This document shows positions 30,201 to 38,975 of a stretch of DNA of 38,978 nucleotides, in pieces. A program made the translations under genes and the position numbers. Each line of letters begins with the position of its first letter. The stretch's first letter is position 1. Source of the stretch: an uncultured Prevotella sp. GTDB taxonomy: Bacteria > Bacteroidota > Bacteroidia > Bacteroidales > Bacteroidaceae. The DNA lies in the NCBI GenBank assembly GCA_900322175.1, contig ONYZ01000027.1:1-38978 (forward strand), read 5' to 3'. The notes under the pieces were generated by a model, which was given only the letters and a program-made list of their open reading frames with translations, searched no databases and was not told the origin of the DNA.

Positions 30201-32684
30201 TTATCCGATAATCTTGAATTTTGCAAACTTAAGCAATAGCTGCTTGGTGCCAGCATTGCGAAATTCGACTGTAGCTTTGGTATTCTCGCCCTTACCTTCT
30301 ATTCTTACTACAGTACCTATACCAAAGCGCTGATGTTCTATGCGTACTCCTTCGCATAGTTCGCTTGCACTTGGATCTGTCGCCATAGGGCGTGGCGGGA
30401 TAGCACGATTGGCTGGACGGAAATTGCTAGTAGGCCCCGATGTCTGTAGTGGTTTGCCAGCCTGCGCTTGGTATAGTTTCTTGAAACCTTCGCCAAATGG
30501 ATCTACAGGTTTCTCAGACTTACGTGGTGCAACAGCACGCGGTTTTGGGTCTGCCTTGAACTGCGATGCAACCGGACGCGGATTCTGCATCCACTCAGGA
30601 GCTTCGCTCTCATATCGGCTGCTGCGACTATATCCGCCAGTATTACCAGTACCGTATGCTCCGCCATCATAACGATTATAAGCCTTGCGCGGCGATACTT
30701 CTGCCCCACCCGACTCTCCCTGAACTTCCAGCAGTTCAGGATCAATATCGCGGATAAATCGCGATGGTGTATCATACTCCATACGACCATAGCGGAATCG
30801 ATTTTGCGCACAGGTAAGTATACAGTGTTTTTCAGCTCGTGTGATGGCTACATACAGCAGCCGGCGCTCTTCTTCCAGTTCGCGAATAGAGTTGGTACAC
30901 ATCGGACTCGGGAAGATATTCTCTTCGAGACCAACAACAAATACCGTCGGAAACTCCAGTCCCTTAGCCGAGTGTATAGTCATAAGCACCACCTTGTCGT
31001 TCGATTCGCCATCGTCGCTATCCAGATCGGTAAGCAGTGCTACCTCCTGCAGGAAATCAGGCAGATAGACCTCGTCGCCCATATCCTCCTCGCGACGACT
31101 CTCTACAAAGTCCTGCATACCCGATAAGAACTCTTCAAGGTTCTCTTGGCGCGAAATGTCCTCAGGATTACGTCCGCTATAAATATCCTTGCTTATACCC
31201 GATGACATTATGATATCATGCCCCAACACATAGGCATCCTCAGTCTGCAATCGGGCTATCCAGCCCTCTATCAGCTGACGGAAGTTCTGGATCTTAGTCA
31301 TCGTGCCCTTGCTCACATCCATCGGGAAAAGCACAGGTTCCTTGATAACCTGCCACAGACTTACACCATAGCGTTGAGCTGTCTGGATGATTTTGCCCAC
31401 CGTAGTATCACCGATGCCTCGCGCGGGATAATTTACGATACGCTTGAAAGCTTCCTCATCGTTGGGATTTGCTATCAGCCGGAAGTATGCTATCACATCC
31501 TTAATCTCCTTGCGCTGATAGAAACTCAGTCCGCCGTAGATACGATATGGTATACCGTCTTTACGCATCTGTTCCTCAAAACTTCGGCTCTGCGAGTTGG
31601 TGCGATATAGTATAGCAAAGTCGCTCCAGTTGCAGTTGTCCTGACGCTTTAGTCGTTTAATGTCCTGAGTAACTATCATCGCCTCTTCGCGGTCGCTATA
31701 TGCTGGTTTCAGTTTCAGTCGCTCACCATGCTCGTTTTCCGAGAAAACATTCTTTGGTATCTGTCGCTCATTACGACGTATCAGCGAGTTGGCCGCCTGC
31801 ACTATCAACTGTGTTGAGCGGTAATTCTGCTCCAGTTTAAACAGCTTTGCGTCGTTATACAGACTCTGAAAGTTCAGTATATTGTCGATGTTGGCACCTC
31901 GGAATGAGTAGATACTCTGCGCATCGTCGCCAACTACACAAACCTTCTGGCGCTCTTTGGTTAGCTGATATACTATCGACTGCTGCGCAAAGTTGGTATC
32001 CTGGTACTCATCTACTAGCACGAAGTGGAATTTATCTACATACTTCTGTCGGATTTCCTCATTATTCTGAAACAGAACCCACGTCTGAACCAGCAGATCG
32101 TCGAAGTCCATCGCGTTTGCCTGTCGACATCTCTCCGCGTACCTTATATATATATTAGAAACCTGCGGGCGCTTTTGCGATGCATCATCAGCAGCCCATG
32201 CACTCTTCTGATATGCCTGAGGCAGCAGCAGATGGTTCTTGGCCAGCGATATACGGTCGGCCACCGATGATGGCTTGTATACCTTATCATCCAGGTCCAT
32301 CTCCTTGATGATTGCCTTAACCAGCGATCGTGCATCAGTCTGATCGTAGATGGTAAAGTTGGCGTTAAAGCCTATTTTATCAGCTTCGGCTCGCAATATG
32401 CGTGCAAACACACTGTGGAATGTACCCATCTGCAGATATCTGGCATGCTCCTCGCCCACCAGTCGACCAATACGGTCCTTCATCTCGCGAGCGGCCTTGT
32501 TGGTAAAGGTCAGCGCCAATATCTGCCAAGGCTTCATCCCCTGCTCCAGCAGCCAAGCTATCTTATATGTCAGCACACGCGTCTTACCCGATCCGGCACC
32601 AGCTATCACCAAACTGGCACCATCGCAGTATTCTACCGCAACTCGCTGACTATCATTCAGTTGACTTAATATCTCGGTGTTCAT
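30201..32684 (-). CDS. UvrD/PcrA-type DNA helicase
   Basis: From ATG 32684 (MNTEILSQLNDSQRVAVEYC) the protein has 827 residues. Superfamily 1A motifs are complete: VIAGAGSGKTRVLTYKI (Walker A), VLVDEYQDTN (Walker B), GDDAQSIYSFRGA (motif III), EQNYRST (IV), TIHSAKGLEFPTVFV (V) and RRLLYVAITRAEK (VI). The C-terminal linker is Pro/Arg-rich and the tail HQRFGIGTVVRIEGKG is the PcrA/UvrD Tudor-like domain that binds RNA polymerase in other bacteria. It acts in nucleotide excision repair and replication-fork rescue. The longer frame from 32714 begins inside the promoter region. Confidence 0.95.
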   Translation of the reverse strand: MNTEILSQLNDSQRVAVEYCDGASLVIAGAGSGKTRVLTYKIAWLLEQGMKPWQILALTFTNKAAREMKDRIGRLVGEEHARYLQMGTFHSVFARILRAEADKIGFNANFTIYDQTDARSLVKAIIKEMDLDDKVYKPSSVADRISLAKNHLLLPQAYQKSAWAADDASQKRPQVSNIYIRYAERCRQANAMDFDDLLVQTWVLFQNNEEIRQKYVDKFHFVLVDEYQDTNFAQQSIVYQLTKERQKVCVVGDDAQSIYSFRGANIDNILNFQSLYNDAKLFKLEQNYRSTQLIVQAANSLIRRNERQIPKNVFSENEHGERLKLKPAYSDREEAMIVTQDIKRLKRQDNCNWSDFAILYRTNSQSRSFEEQMRKDGIPYRIYGGLSFYQRKEIKDVIAYFRLIANPNDEEAFKRIVNYPARGIGDTTVGKIIQTAQRYGVSLWQVIKEPVLFPMDVSKGTMTKIQNFRQLIEGWIARLQTEDAYVLGHDIIMSSGISKDIYSGRNPEDISRQENLEEFLSGMQDFVESRREEDMGDEVYLPDFLQEVALLTDLDSDDGESNDKVVLMTIHSAKGLEFPTVFVVGLEENIFPSPMCTNSIRELEEERRLLYVAITRAEKHCILTCAQNRFRYGRMEYDTPSRFIRDIDPELLEVQGESGGAEVSPRKAYNRYDGGAYGTGNTGGYSRSSRYESEAPEWMQNPRPVASQFKADPKPRAVAPRKSEKPVDPFGEGFKKLYQAQAGKPLQTSGPTSNFRPANRAIPPRPMATDPSASELCEGVRIEHQRFGIGTVVRIEGKGENTKATVEFRNAGTKQLLLKFAKFKIIG

Positions 32685-32711
32685 TGTAAATCTTTTCTTG
32701 TATTTAACGTG

Positions 32712-32770
32712 CAAAGATACAAATAATATCTGAAATAATTTGGTTGTTTCGAAAAAAAGTTATACCTTTG
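32712..32770. promoter_or_regulatory. Divergent promoters of uvrD and the secreted repeat protein
   Basis: Plus strand: TTTG (32739-32742), 20 nt, TACCTTTG (32763-32770), a very good match. Minus strand: TATCTTTG (32719-32712), lacking a clear -33 box. Confidence 0.7.
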
Positions 32771-32819
32771 CCGCAGTTATTATCAACTATATGTAAAACC
32801 AATAAAACATTTAAGCAAT

Positions 32820-33329
32820 ATGAAGAAATTAACAATGATTATCGCCGCGCTGGCAATGACAGTTACAATGCAGGCACAGACAGTATTCCACGACGTTGAG
32901 GCCAACGAGGCTAAAGGCGCAGTAAAGTCAATCTCGATGACAATGATGGGTATGCCCCGCAACACCGAGTTTACCAAGGATGGCAAGATGAGCCAGGAGG
33001 GACTTTCGGGTGCTAAGTACGATGAGAACGGCTACATTCAGGAGGCCACAATGAGCATGATGGGACAAACTGCCACAGTGAAGTTTACATGGGAGAACGG
33101 ACGCTTGGTAAGCCAGTCGGTTAACGCCATGGGACAGGAGATCAAGACCACATTGGTTTACGATGAAAACGGTCAGGTCAAGTCGCAGAAGATTAACATG
33201 GGTGGCAACGAGATGGAAAGCGCCTTCACCGACTACAAGTTTGACGATAAGGGCAACTGGATTAGCCGCAAGACCAGCATGATGGGACAGGAAATGGAGA
33301 TGACCCGCACCATCACCTATTACGAGTAA
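32820..33329 (+). CDS. Small secreted protein with YD-like Met-rich repeats
   Basis: The 169-residue protein starts MKKLTMIIAALAMTVTMQAQ, a signal peptide. The mature protein repeats a unit ending in YDENGYI, YDENGQV or FDDKGNW alternating with MMGMP, MMGQT, AMGQE and MMGQE, resembling RHS/YD-type beta-hairpin repeats. It is Met-rich. Similar secreted proteins occur in Bacteroidales, sometimes in gene families. Function is unknown. It has its own promoter and terminator, so it is monocistronic. Confidence 0.75.
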   Translation: MKKLTMIIAALAMTVTMQAQTVFHDVEANEAKGAVKSISMTMMGMPRNTEFTKDGKMSQEGLSGAKYDENGYIQEATMSMMGQTATVKFTWENGRLVSQSVNAMGQEIKTTLVYDENGQVKSQKINMGGNEMESAFTDYKFDDKGNWISRKTSMMGQEMEMTRTITYYE

Positions 33330-33360
33330 AACGTATATTCATAAACGTTTCAATCACTAG

Positions 33361-33394
33361 GGCTCATTTTTTATAAGATGAGCCTATTTTTTTT
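33361..33394 (+). terminator. Terminator of the secreted repeat protein gene
   Basis: GGCTCAT (33361-33367) pairs with ATGAGCC (33378-33384), followed by TA and T8. Confidence 0.88.
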
Positions 33395-33414
33395 ATATTT
33401 CGTATTGCTTAGTC

Positions 33415-33445
33415 TTGGCTGTTTCAACTTTTCTTCGTATCTTTG
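33415..33445 (+). promoter_or_regulatory. carB promoter
   Basis: TTG (33415-33417), 20 nt, TATCTTTG (33438-33445). The TTG codon at 33443 that would open a longer frame is inside the -7 element and is excluded. Confidence 0.8.
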
Positions 33446-33487
33446 CACGCGAAAATTAGCAATCTTCAAAATAAACCCAATACGTAT

Positions 33488-36400
33488 ATGAAAAAAGAAC
33501 TGAAAAAGGTGTTGGTACTCGGATCGGGTGCCCTGAAAATCGGACAAGCAGGAGAGTTTGACTACTCTGGCTCTCAGGCTCTAAAGGCACTTCGCGAGGA
33601 AGGCATCAAGAGTGTACTCGTAAACCCTAACATCGCAACCATCCAGACCAGCGAGGGTATTGCAGACAAGGTGTATTTCCAGCCCGGAGGTCAGACAGCA
33701 CTTAACTGCGGTACAGAGCTTTACCTTAACGGCACGCTGAAAGAGTATGGAGTTGAGGTGCTCGGTACAAGTGTTGAGGCTATCATGAACACCGAGGACC
33801 GCGACCTGTTTGTAAAGAAACTGGCCGAGGTAGATCTCAAAGTGCCTGTATCTCACGCCGTTGAGTCGATGGAAGATGCACTTAAAGCAGCTCACGAAAT
33901 CGGATTCCCAATCATGATCCGTTCGGCTTATGCTCTGGGTGGTCTTGGTTCTGGTATCTGTCCCGACGAGAAGAAGTTCATCGAACTTGCTGAGTCGGCC
34001 TTCACATTTGCTCCACAGATTCTTGTCGAAGAGAGCCTGAAGGGTTGGAAGGAAATCGAGTTCGAGTGCATACGCGATGCTAACGACCGCTGCTTCACCG
34101 TAGCCTCGATGGAGAACTTCGACCCACTGGGTATTCATACTGGTGAGAGTATCGTTGTTGCTCCTACATGCTCACTGCGCGAAGAGCAAGTTAAGATGCT
34201 GCAGGATATCACTATCCGCTGCGTAAAGCATCTGGGTATCGTGGGCGAGTGTAATATTCAGTTCGCATTCAATGCAGAGACTAATGATTATCGTATCATC
34301 GAGATCAACGCACGCCTCTCGCGTTCATCAGCTCTGGCATCTAAGGCCACAGGTTATCCCCTCGCCTTCGTTGCAGCTAAGATTGCTTTAGGTTACACTC
34401 TCGACCAGATTGGCGAGATGGGAACCACCAGTTCAGCATACGTTGCTCCACAGCTCGACTATATGATCTGTAAGATACCTCGTTGGGACCTTACCAAGTT
34501 TGCTGGTGTCAGCCGTCAGATTGGTTCATCGATGAAGTCGGTCGGAGAGATTATGTCTATCGGTCGCTCGTTCGAAGAGATGATTCAGAAGGGACTGCGT
34601 ATGATCGGTCAGGGCATGCACGGATTCGTGGGCAACGATCATACTAAGTTTGACAACCTCGACGAGGAGTTGGCCAACCCAACCGACCTGCGTATCTTTG
34701 CAATCGCTCAGGCTTTAGAAGATGGTTACCCCATCGAGCGAATCGAGGATCTTACTAAGATTGATGTTTGGTTCCTTGAGCGCCTGAAACACATCGTCGA
34801 CCTGAAGCACGAACTGCTGAAGTACAACAAACTGGAGGAAATGCCCGACGAACTGCTGCTTGAAGTTAAGCGCTGCGGATTCAGCGACTTCCAGATTGCA
34901 CGTTTTGTTTTGAAACCACAGGGTGGAAATATGGAGAAGGAGAATCTTGCTGTCCGTAAGTATCGTAAGCAGAAGGGCGTTGTACCATCTGTTAAGCGCA
35001 TACCTACCGTTGCTTCCGAGCATCCAGAACTTACCAACTATCTGTACTTCACCTACACTCATGTGCCGGCATTCGGCAATACCGACGGTGAGAAATATGT
35101 AGCCGCTCACGATATTAATTATTACAACAACGAGAAGTCGGTTGTAGTTCTCGGTTCGGGTGCATACCGCATCGGTTCGTCGGTAGAGTTCGACTGGTGT
35201 TCGGTCAATGCTATCAACACTGCTCGCAAGTTGGGTTATAAGTCTATCATGATCAACTACAACCCTGAGACAGTTTCTACCGACTATGATATGTGCGACC
35301 GTCTGTACTTCGACGAACTCTCACTTGAGCGTGTACTCGATGTTATCGACCTCGAATCTCCTCGTGGTGTAATCGTATCAGTAGGTGGACAGATTCCTAA
35401 CAATCTGGCTATGAAGCTTCATCGTCAGGGTGTTCCCGTTCTCGGCACATCACCAGTAGATATCGACCGCGCAGAGAATCGTGATAAGTTCTCAGCTATG
35501 CTCGACAAACTTGGTATCGATCAGCCAGCATGGCAGGCACTCACCAGTTTCGATGACGTTAAGGACTTCGTCGACAAGGTGGGCTATCCCGTTCTGGTTC
35601 GTCCTTCATACGTACTCTCTGGTGCTGCTATGAACGTTTGCTACGACGAGGAGGAGCTGCATCGATTCCTCAATATGGCAACCGAAGTTTCTAAGGAGTT
35701 CCCTGTAGTTGTATCTAAGTTTATGACCGAGACCAAGGAGATAGAGTTCGACGCAGTAGCCGATAAGGGCGAGGTGATTGAGTATGCTATCTCTGAGCAC
35801 GTAGAGTATGCAGGTGTTCACTCGGGCGATGCTACTATGGTATTCCCTGCTCAGAACATCTACTTCTCTACCATCCGTCAGATCAAGAAGATTGCATATA
35901 AGATTGCAGCCGAGCTTAATATCTCTGGACCATTCAATATCCAGTTCCTGGCTAAGAACCGCGAGGTTAAGGTTATCGAGTGTAACCTGCGCGCCAGCCG
36001 TTCGTTCCCATTCGTATCAAAGATTCTTAAGCGCAACTTCATCGAGACAGCTACTAAGATCATGCTCGATGCACCTTATCAGAAGCCCAACAAGAGCGAG
36101 TTTGATATCGACCGCATCGGTGTTAAGGCCAGTCAGTTCTCGTTTGCCCGTTTGCAGAATGCCGACCCAGTGCTGGGTGTTGACATGAGCTCAACAGGTG
36201 AGGTTGGTTGCTTGGGCGACGACCTGAACGAGGCTCTGCTCAATTCGCTGATTGCTACAGGCTACTCTATTCCTAAGGACGCCGTACTTATCAGTTCTGG
36301 TGGCGCAAAGGGTAAGGTAAGTCTGCTTGAGCCTGCTCAGCAGTTGGCTAAGAAGGGTTACACCATCTACGCCACAGCTGGTACCGCTAAGTTCTTCAAC

Positions 36401-36682
36401 GACAATGGTGTTAAGGCAACTGCAGTAGCATGGCCTGATGAGGCAGGCGACAATAATGTGATGGATCTTATCAGTCAGCACAAGGTAGGTTTGGTTATCA
36501 ATGTACCAAAGAATCACACCAGCCGCGAGCTTACCAATGGATACAAGATTCGCCGTGGAGCTATCGACCACAACATCCCATTGATGACTAACGTACGTCT
36601 GGCCAAGGCATTCATCGAGGCATTCACTGCAATGAGCCTGGATGAGGTTAAGATCAAATCATGGCAGGAGTATAATAATTGA
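33488..36682 (+). CDS. carB: Carbamoyl-phosphate synthase large subunit
   Basis: From ATG 33488 (MKKELKKVLVLGSGALKIGQ) the protein has 1064 residues, the normal length. Two homologous ATP-grasp halves are seen: the first opens VLGSGALKIGQAGEFDYSG, with SAYALGGLGSG; the second opens VVLGSGAYRIGSSVEFDW, with RPSYVLSGAAM. The C-terminal allosteric domain (from about 930, TGYSIPKDAVLISSGGAKGK) ends with an MGS-like fold. It makes carbamoyl phosphate from bicarbonate, glutamine-derived ammonia and ATP for arginine and pyrimidine synthesis. carA is not adjacent in this window. Confidence 0.97.
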   Translation: MKKELKKVLVLGSGALKIGQAGEFDYSGSQALKALREEGIKSVLVNPNIATIQTSEGIADKVYFQPGGQTALNCGTELYLNGTLKEYGVEVLGTSVEAIMNTEDRDLFVKKLAEVDLKVPVSHAVESMEDALKAAHEIGFPIMIRSAYALGGLGSGICPDEKKFIELAESAFTFAPQILVEESLKGWKEIEFECIRDANDRCFTVASMENFDPLGIHTGESIVVAPTCSLREEQVKMLQDITIRCVKHLGIVGECNIQFAFNAETNDYRIIEINARLSRSSALASKATGYPLAFVAAKIALGYTLDQIGEMGTTSSAYVAPQLDYMICKIPRWDLTKFAGVSRQIGSSMKSVGEIMSIGRSFEEMIQKGLRMIGQGMHGFVGNDHTKFDNLDEELANPTDLRIFAIAQALEDGYPIERIEDLTKIDVWFLERLKHIVDLKHELLKYNKLEEMPDELLLEVKRCGFSDFQIARFVLKPQGGNMEKENLAVRKYRKQKGVVPSVKRIPTVASEHPELTNYLYFTYTHVPAFGNTDGEKYVAAHDINYYNNEKSVVVLGSGAYRIGSSVEFDWCSVNAINTARKLGYKSIMINYNPETVSTDYDMCDRLYFDELSLERVLDVIDLESPRGVIVSVGGQIPNNLAMKLHRQGVPVLGTSPVDIDRAENRDKFSAMLDKLGIDQPAWQALTSFDDVKDFVDKVGYPVLVRPSYVLSGAAMNVCYDEEELHRFLNMATEVSKEFPVVVSKFMTETKEIEFDAVADKGEVIEYAISEHVEYAGVHSGDATMVFPAQNIYFSTIRQIKKIAYKIAAELNISGPFNIQFLAKNREVKVIECNLRASRSFPFVSKILKRNFIETATKIMLDAPYQKPNKSEFDIDRIGVKASQFSFARLQNADPVLGVDMSSTGEVGCLGDDLNEALLNSLIATGYSIPKDAVLISSGGAKGKVSLLEPAQQLAKKGYTIYATAGTAKFFNDNGVKATAVAWPDEAGDNNVMDLISQHKVGLVINVPKNHTSRELTNGYKIRRGAIDHNIPLMTNVRLAKAFIEAFTAMSLDEVKIKSWQEYNN

Positions 36683-36709
36683 CAATTTATAATTGATAAT
36701 TGACAATTG
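36683..36709. repeat. AATTGACAATT-type repeat between carB and the YigZ gene
   Basis: The gap is built of alternating AATTGACAATT and AATTGATAATTG units, self-complementary through ATT/AAT. The TTG start of the next gene is formed by its last unit. Confidence 0.6.
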
Positions 36710-37291
36710 ATAGACGAATATAAGACACTTAAGACCGAAGGCGAGGGGTACTACACCGAAAAACGTAGCAAGTTCCTCGCCTTCGCTCATCATGTTCAGA
36801 CGGTTGATGAAATCAAAGACCTGATAGCAGGCTATCGCAAGAAGTATTACGATGCCCGCCATGTTTGTTATGCATATATGCTTGGTCCCGAACGATTAGA
36901 GTTCCGCGCCAACGATGATGGCGAACCATCCAGCACAGCCGGCAAACCTATCCTCGGTCAGATAAACTCGAACGAACTGACTGATATTCTTATCGTGGTG
37001 GTTCGTTACTATGGTGGAGTGAATCTTGGCACCAGCGGACTGATAGTAGCCTATCGCGAAGCTGCTGCCGATGCTATCGCCCACTCTGAGATTGAGACAC
37101 GACAGGTCGAAGAAATCATCACCTATCAGTTTGCCTATCCTATGATGAACGACGTGATGCGAATAGTCAAAGAGATGCAACCACGCATAGTTTCGCAGAC
37201 TTACGATAACACTTGCGAAATCAAACTTAGCATCCGCAAATCAGAGGCTGAACAACTGCGTAATCGACTCTCGAAGTTGTCGTTCGAATAA
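36707..37291 (+). CDS. YigZ/IMPACT (UPF0029) family protein, TTG start
   Basis: The 194-residue protein has the IMPACT-family core YYDARHVCYAYMLGP, NDDGEPSSTAGKPIL and VVRYYGGVNLGTSGLI (residues ~50-105), plus the C-terminal DUF1949-like domain. The bacterial protein is linked to translation control or nucleic acid binding, but its activity is not settled. No in-frame ATG precedes the conserved IDEYKTLKTEG start, and a TGA lies two codons upstream of TTG 36707, so TTG is the likely start. This makes the start unusual, and it lies in the repetitive gap after carB. Confidence 0.85.
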   Translation: MIDEYKTLKTEGEGYYTEKRSKFLAFAHHVQTVDEIKDLIAGYRKKYYDARHVCYAYMLGPERLEFRANDDGEPSSTAGKPILGQINSNELTDILIVVVRYYGGVNLGTSGLIVAYREAAADAIAHSEIETRQVEEIITYQFAYPMMNDVMRIVKEMQPRIVSQTYDNTCEIKLSIRKSEAEQLRNRLSKLSFE

Positions 37292-37314
37292 AAATAGAAT
37301 TTTCCGCAAAAAAG

Positions 37315-37346
37315 TTTGGTGGTTTCCCAAAAAAGCATTACCTTTG
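37315..37346 (+). promoter_or_regulatory. tRNA-Ser promoter
   Basis: TTTG (37315-37318), 20 nt, TACCTTTG (37339-37346), upstream of two hairpins and the tRNA; the leader to the mature tRNA would be about 80 nt. Confidence 0.85.
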
Positions 37347-37356
37347 CACCCAGTTT

Positions 37357-37418
37357 CAAGGAAGGTTAAACAAGTTTAACCATCCTTGCGCTCAGCAAAA
37401 CGAGCTTGCTCGTTTTGC
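37357..37418 (+). repeat. Two long tight hairpins in the tRNA-Ser leader
   Basis: First hairpin: CAAGGA-A-GGTTAAAC (37357-37371), AA, GTTTAACC-A-TCCTTG (37374-37388), 14 bp with one A-A mismatch. Second: GCAAAACGAGC (37395-37405), TT, GCTCGTTTTGC (37408-37418), 11 bp. Both are nearly uninterrupted with 2-nt loops, which favours cruciform or RNA-processing roles over chance. Confidence 0.75.
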
Positions 37419-37430
37419 GTTCGCTCAATC

Positions 37431-37518
37431 GGAAGGTTGGCAGAGTGAACGATCGCGCTGGACTCGAAATCCGGTATACCCTTTTCGGGTATCGGGGGTT
37501 TGAATCCCTCACCTTCCG
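37431..37518 (+). tRNA. tRNA-Ser(CGA)
   Basis: An 88-nt tRNA with acceptor GGAAGGT/ACCTTCC, anticodon stem CTGGA/TCCGG with loop CTCGAAA (anticodon CGA, reading UCG), a long variable arm TATACCCTTTTCGGGTATC as expected for Ser, and T arm with GGTTTGAATCC. CCA is not encoded. The integrase gene starts about 250 bp downstream, so its 3' end is a possible attachment site. Confidence 0.96.
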
Positions 37519-37550
37519 CAAAAGGAGCCTCACTCTCCGCTGATTAATGA

Positions 37551-37578
37551 AAAGGGAACCCAACGGATTCCCTTTTTT
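37551..37578 (+). terminator. Terminator of the tRNA-Ser unit
   Basis: AAAGGGAA (37551-37558) pairs with TTCCCTTT (37568-37575), followed by T's up to 37578. Confidence 0.85.
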
Positions 37579-37721
37579 CGTGCCTGTAAATCAACTACAT
37601 GCATTTTTAACCCATTGAAACTCTGCTATATAGAGGGAGGAACGTCCCAAAAATGACATCAGCAGTCATCGGACATCTTCCGCTATCATAAGCACGAAAT
37701 GTATTACCAGACGTATTACCG

Positions 37722-37730
37722 CCCCCCCCC
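37722..37730 (+). repeat. C9 homopolymer upstream of the integrase
   Basis: Nine consecutive C residues, flanked by G on both sides, 36 bp before the integrase ATG. The only promoter-like hexamer nearby is TACTTTTA (37752-37759). Slippage here could change promoter spacing. Confidence 0.8.
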
Positions 37731-37766
37731 GCTGTCAATAGTTTAAAGTAATACTTTTAGTTAAAA

Positions 37767-38975
37767 ATGAACAAGACACCGTTATTAGAGTTCGTCTACA
37801 ACCGCAAAAAGACAGCGGGAACGAACAGGGAGGCAGCTGTTGAGCTCAGAATCACATTTGAGCGCAAACAGAAGTACATGACAACAGGCATCAGACTCCT
37901 GCCAAAGCATTGGCACAGGGGAGCCGTGGTTAACCGCATCGATGCCCGTGAGTTGAACGAGACACTGGAGAAACTTATGGCTGAGGTTCGCCAGGTCATC
38001 CTTGAAATGATGAGCGAAAGCGTAATGGACATCTTTTCTATTCAGGAAAGGCTGAAGCGTAAACGAGCAAGTACCATCTCGTTCTTAGAGTTCTGCGAAC
38101 AACGGACAAAGATCCGCCAGTATGGAAAGGCTGATGACAGTCAGGAACGTTACAACCGCTTCATGCGGTTCTTCTCTGCATGGGGTAAGATTCGCTATTT
38201 CGAAGATGTCACCGATGTCAATATCCTATTAATGGATGAACATCTGGCAAAGAAGGGACTGAAGCCCTACTCCAAATGGAACAATTACCATCGGTTCCTT
38301 AACTCCTTTATCCTGGATGCCATTGATGAAGGCTTCATCCGTCGCAATCCATATAGATGGGTGCGCATTGAGAAGGACAAGTCAACTGGCGGTATCGGTA
38401 AGTATCTTTCTCCTGCGGAGTTTACAAAGGTTCGCAGTACGGATTTACCTTCAGAGAGTTTGCAAAGAGTTCGTGATGTATTCGTATTCCAGACCTATAC
38501 ATGTCTGTCTTACACCGATTTGCACGATTTCGATGCAAGTAAAATTAAAGACGTGAAGGGAATGAAGGTTTATATTGGTAAGCGAGCAAAAACGAAGCAG
38601 ACATTTACTATACCCCTACTCTCACCCGCACTTACCATCTTGAAAAAATATCAGAATAGATTGCCGATTATTAGCAACGTCAAGTACAACGAGTATCTGA
38701 AGGTTGTTGCACAGGCTGCTGGCATTGACAAACCCGTGTCGAGCCATTGGGCAAGGCATACAGGGGCTACCCTATTGCTTAACGAGGGTGGAATGGACTT
38801 GAAGACTGTAGCGAAGATTTGCGGGCACTCTTCCTTCAAAATTACGGAACAAGTCTATGCCAATATGCTCGATGATACCATTAAAGAATCCGCTATTCTA
38901 TCCCCTATATACCGAGAACGCTACAGATTTCGGAGATGTACTTCAGCATCGTGGCAGGCTCCCATTTCCCGTTAG
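37767..38975 (+). CDS. Tyrosine recombinase (Bacteroides conjugative-transposon type)
   Basis: The 402-residue protein has the Bacteroidetes integrase layout: N-terminal arm-binding domain (LRITFERKQKYMTTGIRLLP), SAM-like core-binding domain (~95-200), and catalytic domain. Catalytic residues visible: Lys in GKRAKTKQTFTIPL, His/Arg in SHWARHTGATLL, GHSS, and the nucleophile Tyr in QVYANM. The usual first Arg of the TGLR motif is Ser here (TCLSYTDL), as reported for IntDOT of CTnDOT. The gene is complete; the last 25 residues (RYRFRRCTSASWQAPISR) look unlike the family end and may be frame-altered. It is probably the left-edge gene of an element inserted near tRNA-Ser. Confidence 0.85.
   Translation: MNKTPLLEFVYNRKKTAGTNREAAVELRITFERKQKYMTTGIRLLPKHWHRGAVVNRIDARELNETLEKLMAEVRQVILEMMSESVMDIFSIQERLKRKRASTISFLEFCEQRTKIRQYGKADDSQERYNRFMRFFSAWGKIRYFEDVTDVNILLMDEHLAKKGLKPYSKWNNYHRFLNSFILDAIDEGFIRRNPYRWVRIEKDKSTGGIGKYLSPAEFTKVRSTDLPSESLQRVRDVFVFQTYTCLSYTDLHDFDASKIKDVKGMKVYIGKRAKTKQTFTIPLLSPALTILKKYQNRLPIISNVKYNEYLKVVAQAAGIDKPVSSHWARHTGATLLLNEGGMDLKTVAKICGHSSFKITEQVYANMLDDTIKESAILSPIYRERYRFRRCTSASWQAPISR

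Noticed and set aside
33443-33487. Extended carB start at TTG 33443
   Set aside because: That codon lies inside the -7 promoter element, so it is not transcribed; ATG 33488 matches the family start.
37473-37492. TACCC...GGGTA as a further copy of the operator at 3659-3684
   Set aside because: This is the variable arm of tRNA-Ser and is explained by the tRNA fold.
37733-37747. 15 bases (TGTCAATAGTTTAAA) shared with 6049-6063
   Set aside because: Short and AT-rich; both lie upstream of starts, but with no further similarity it may be chance. Noted only.
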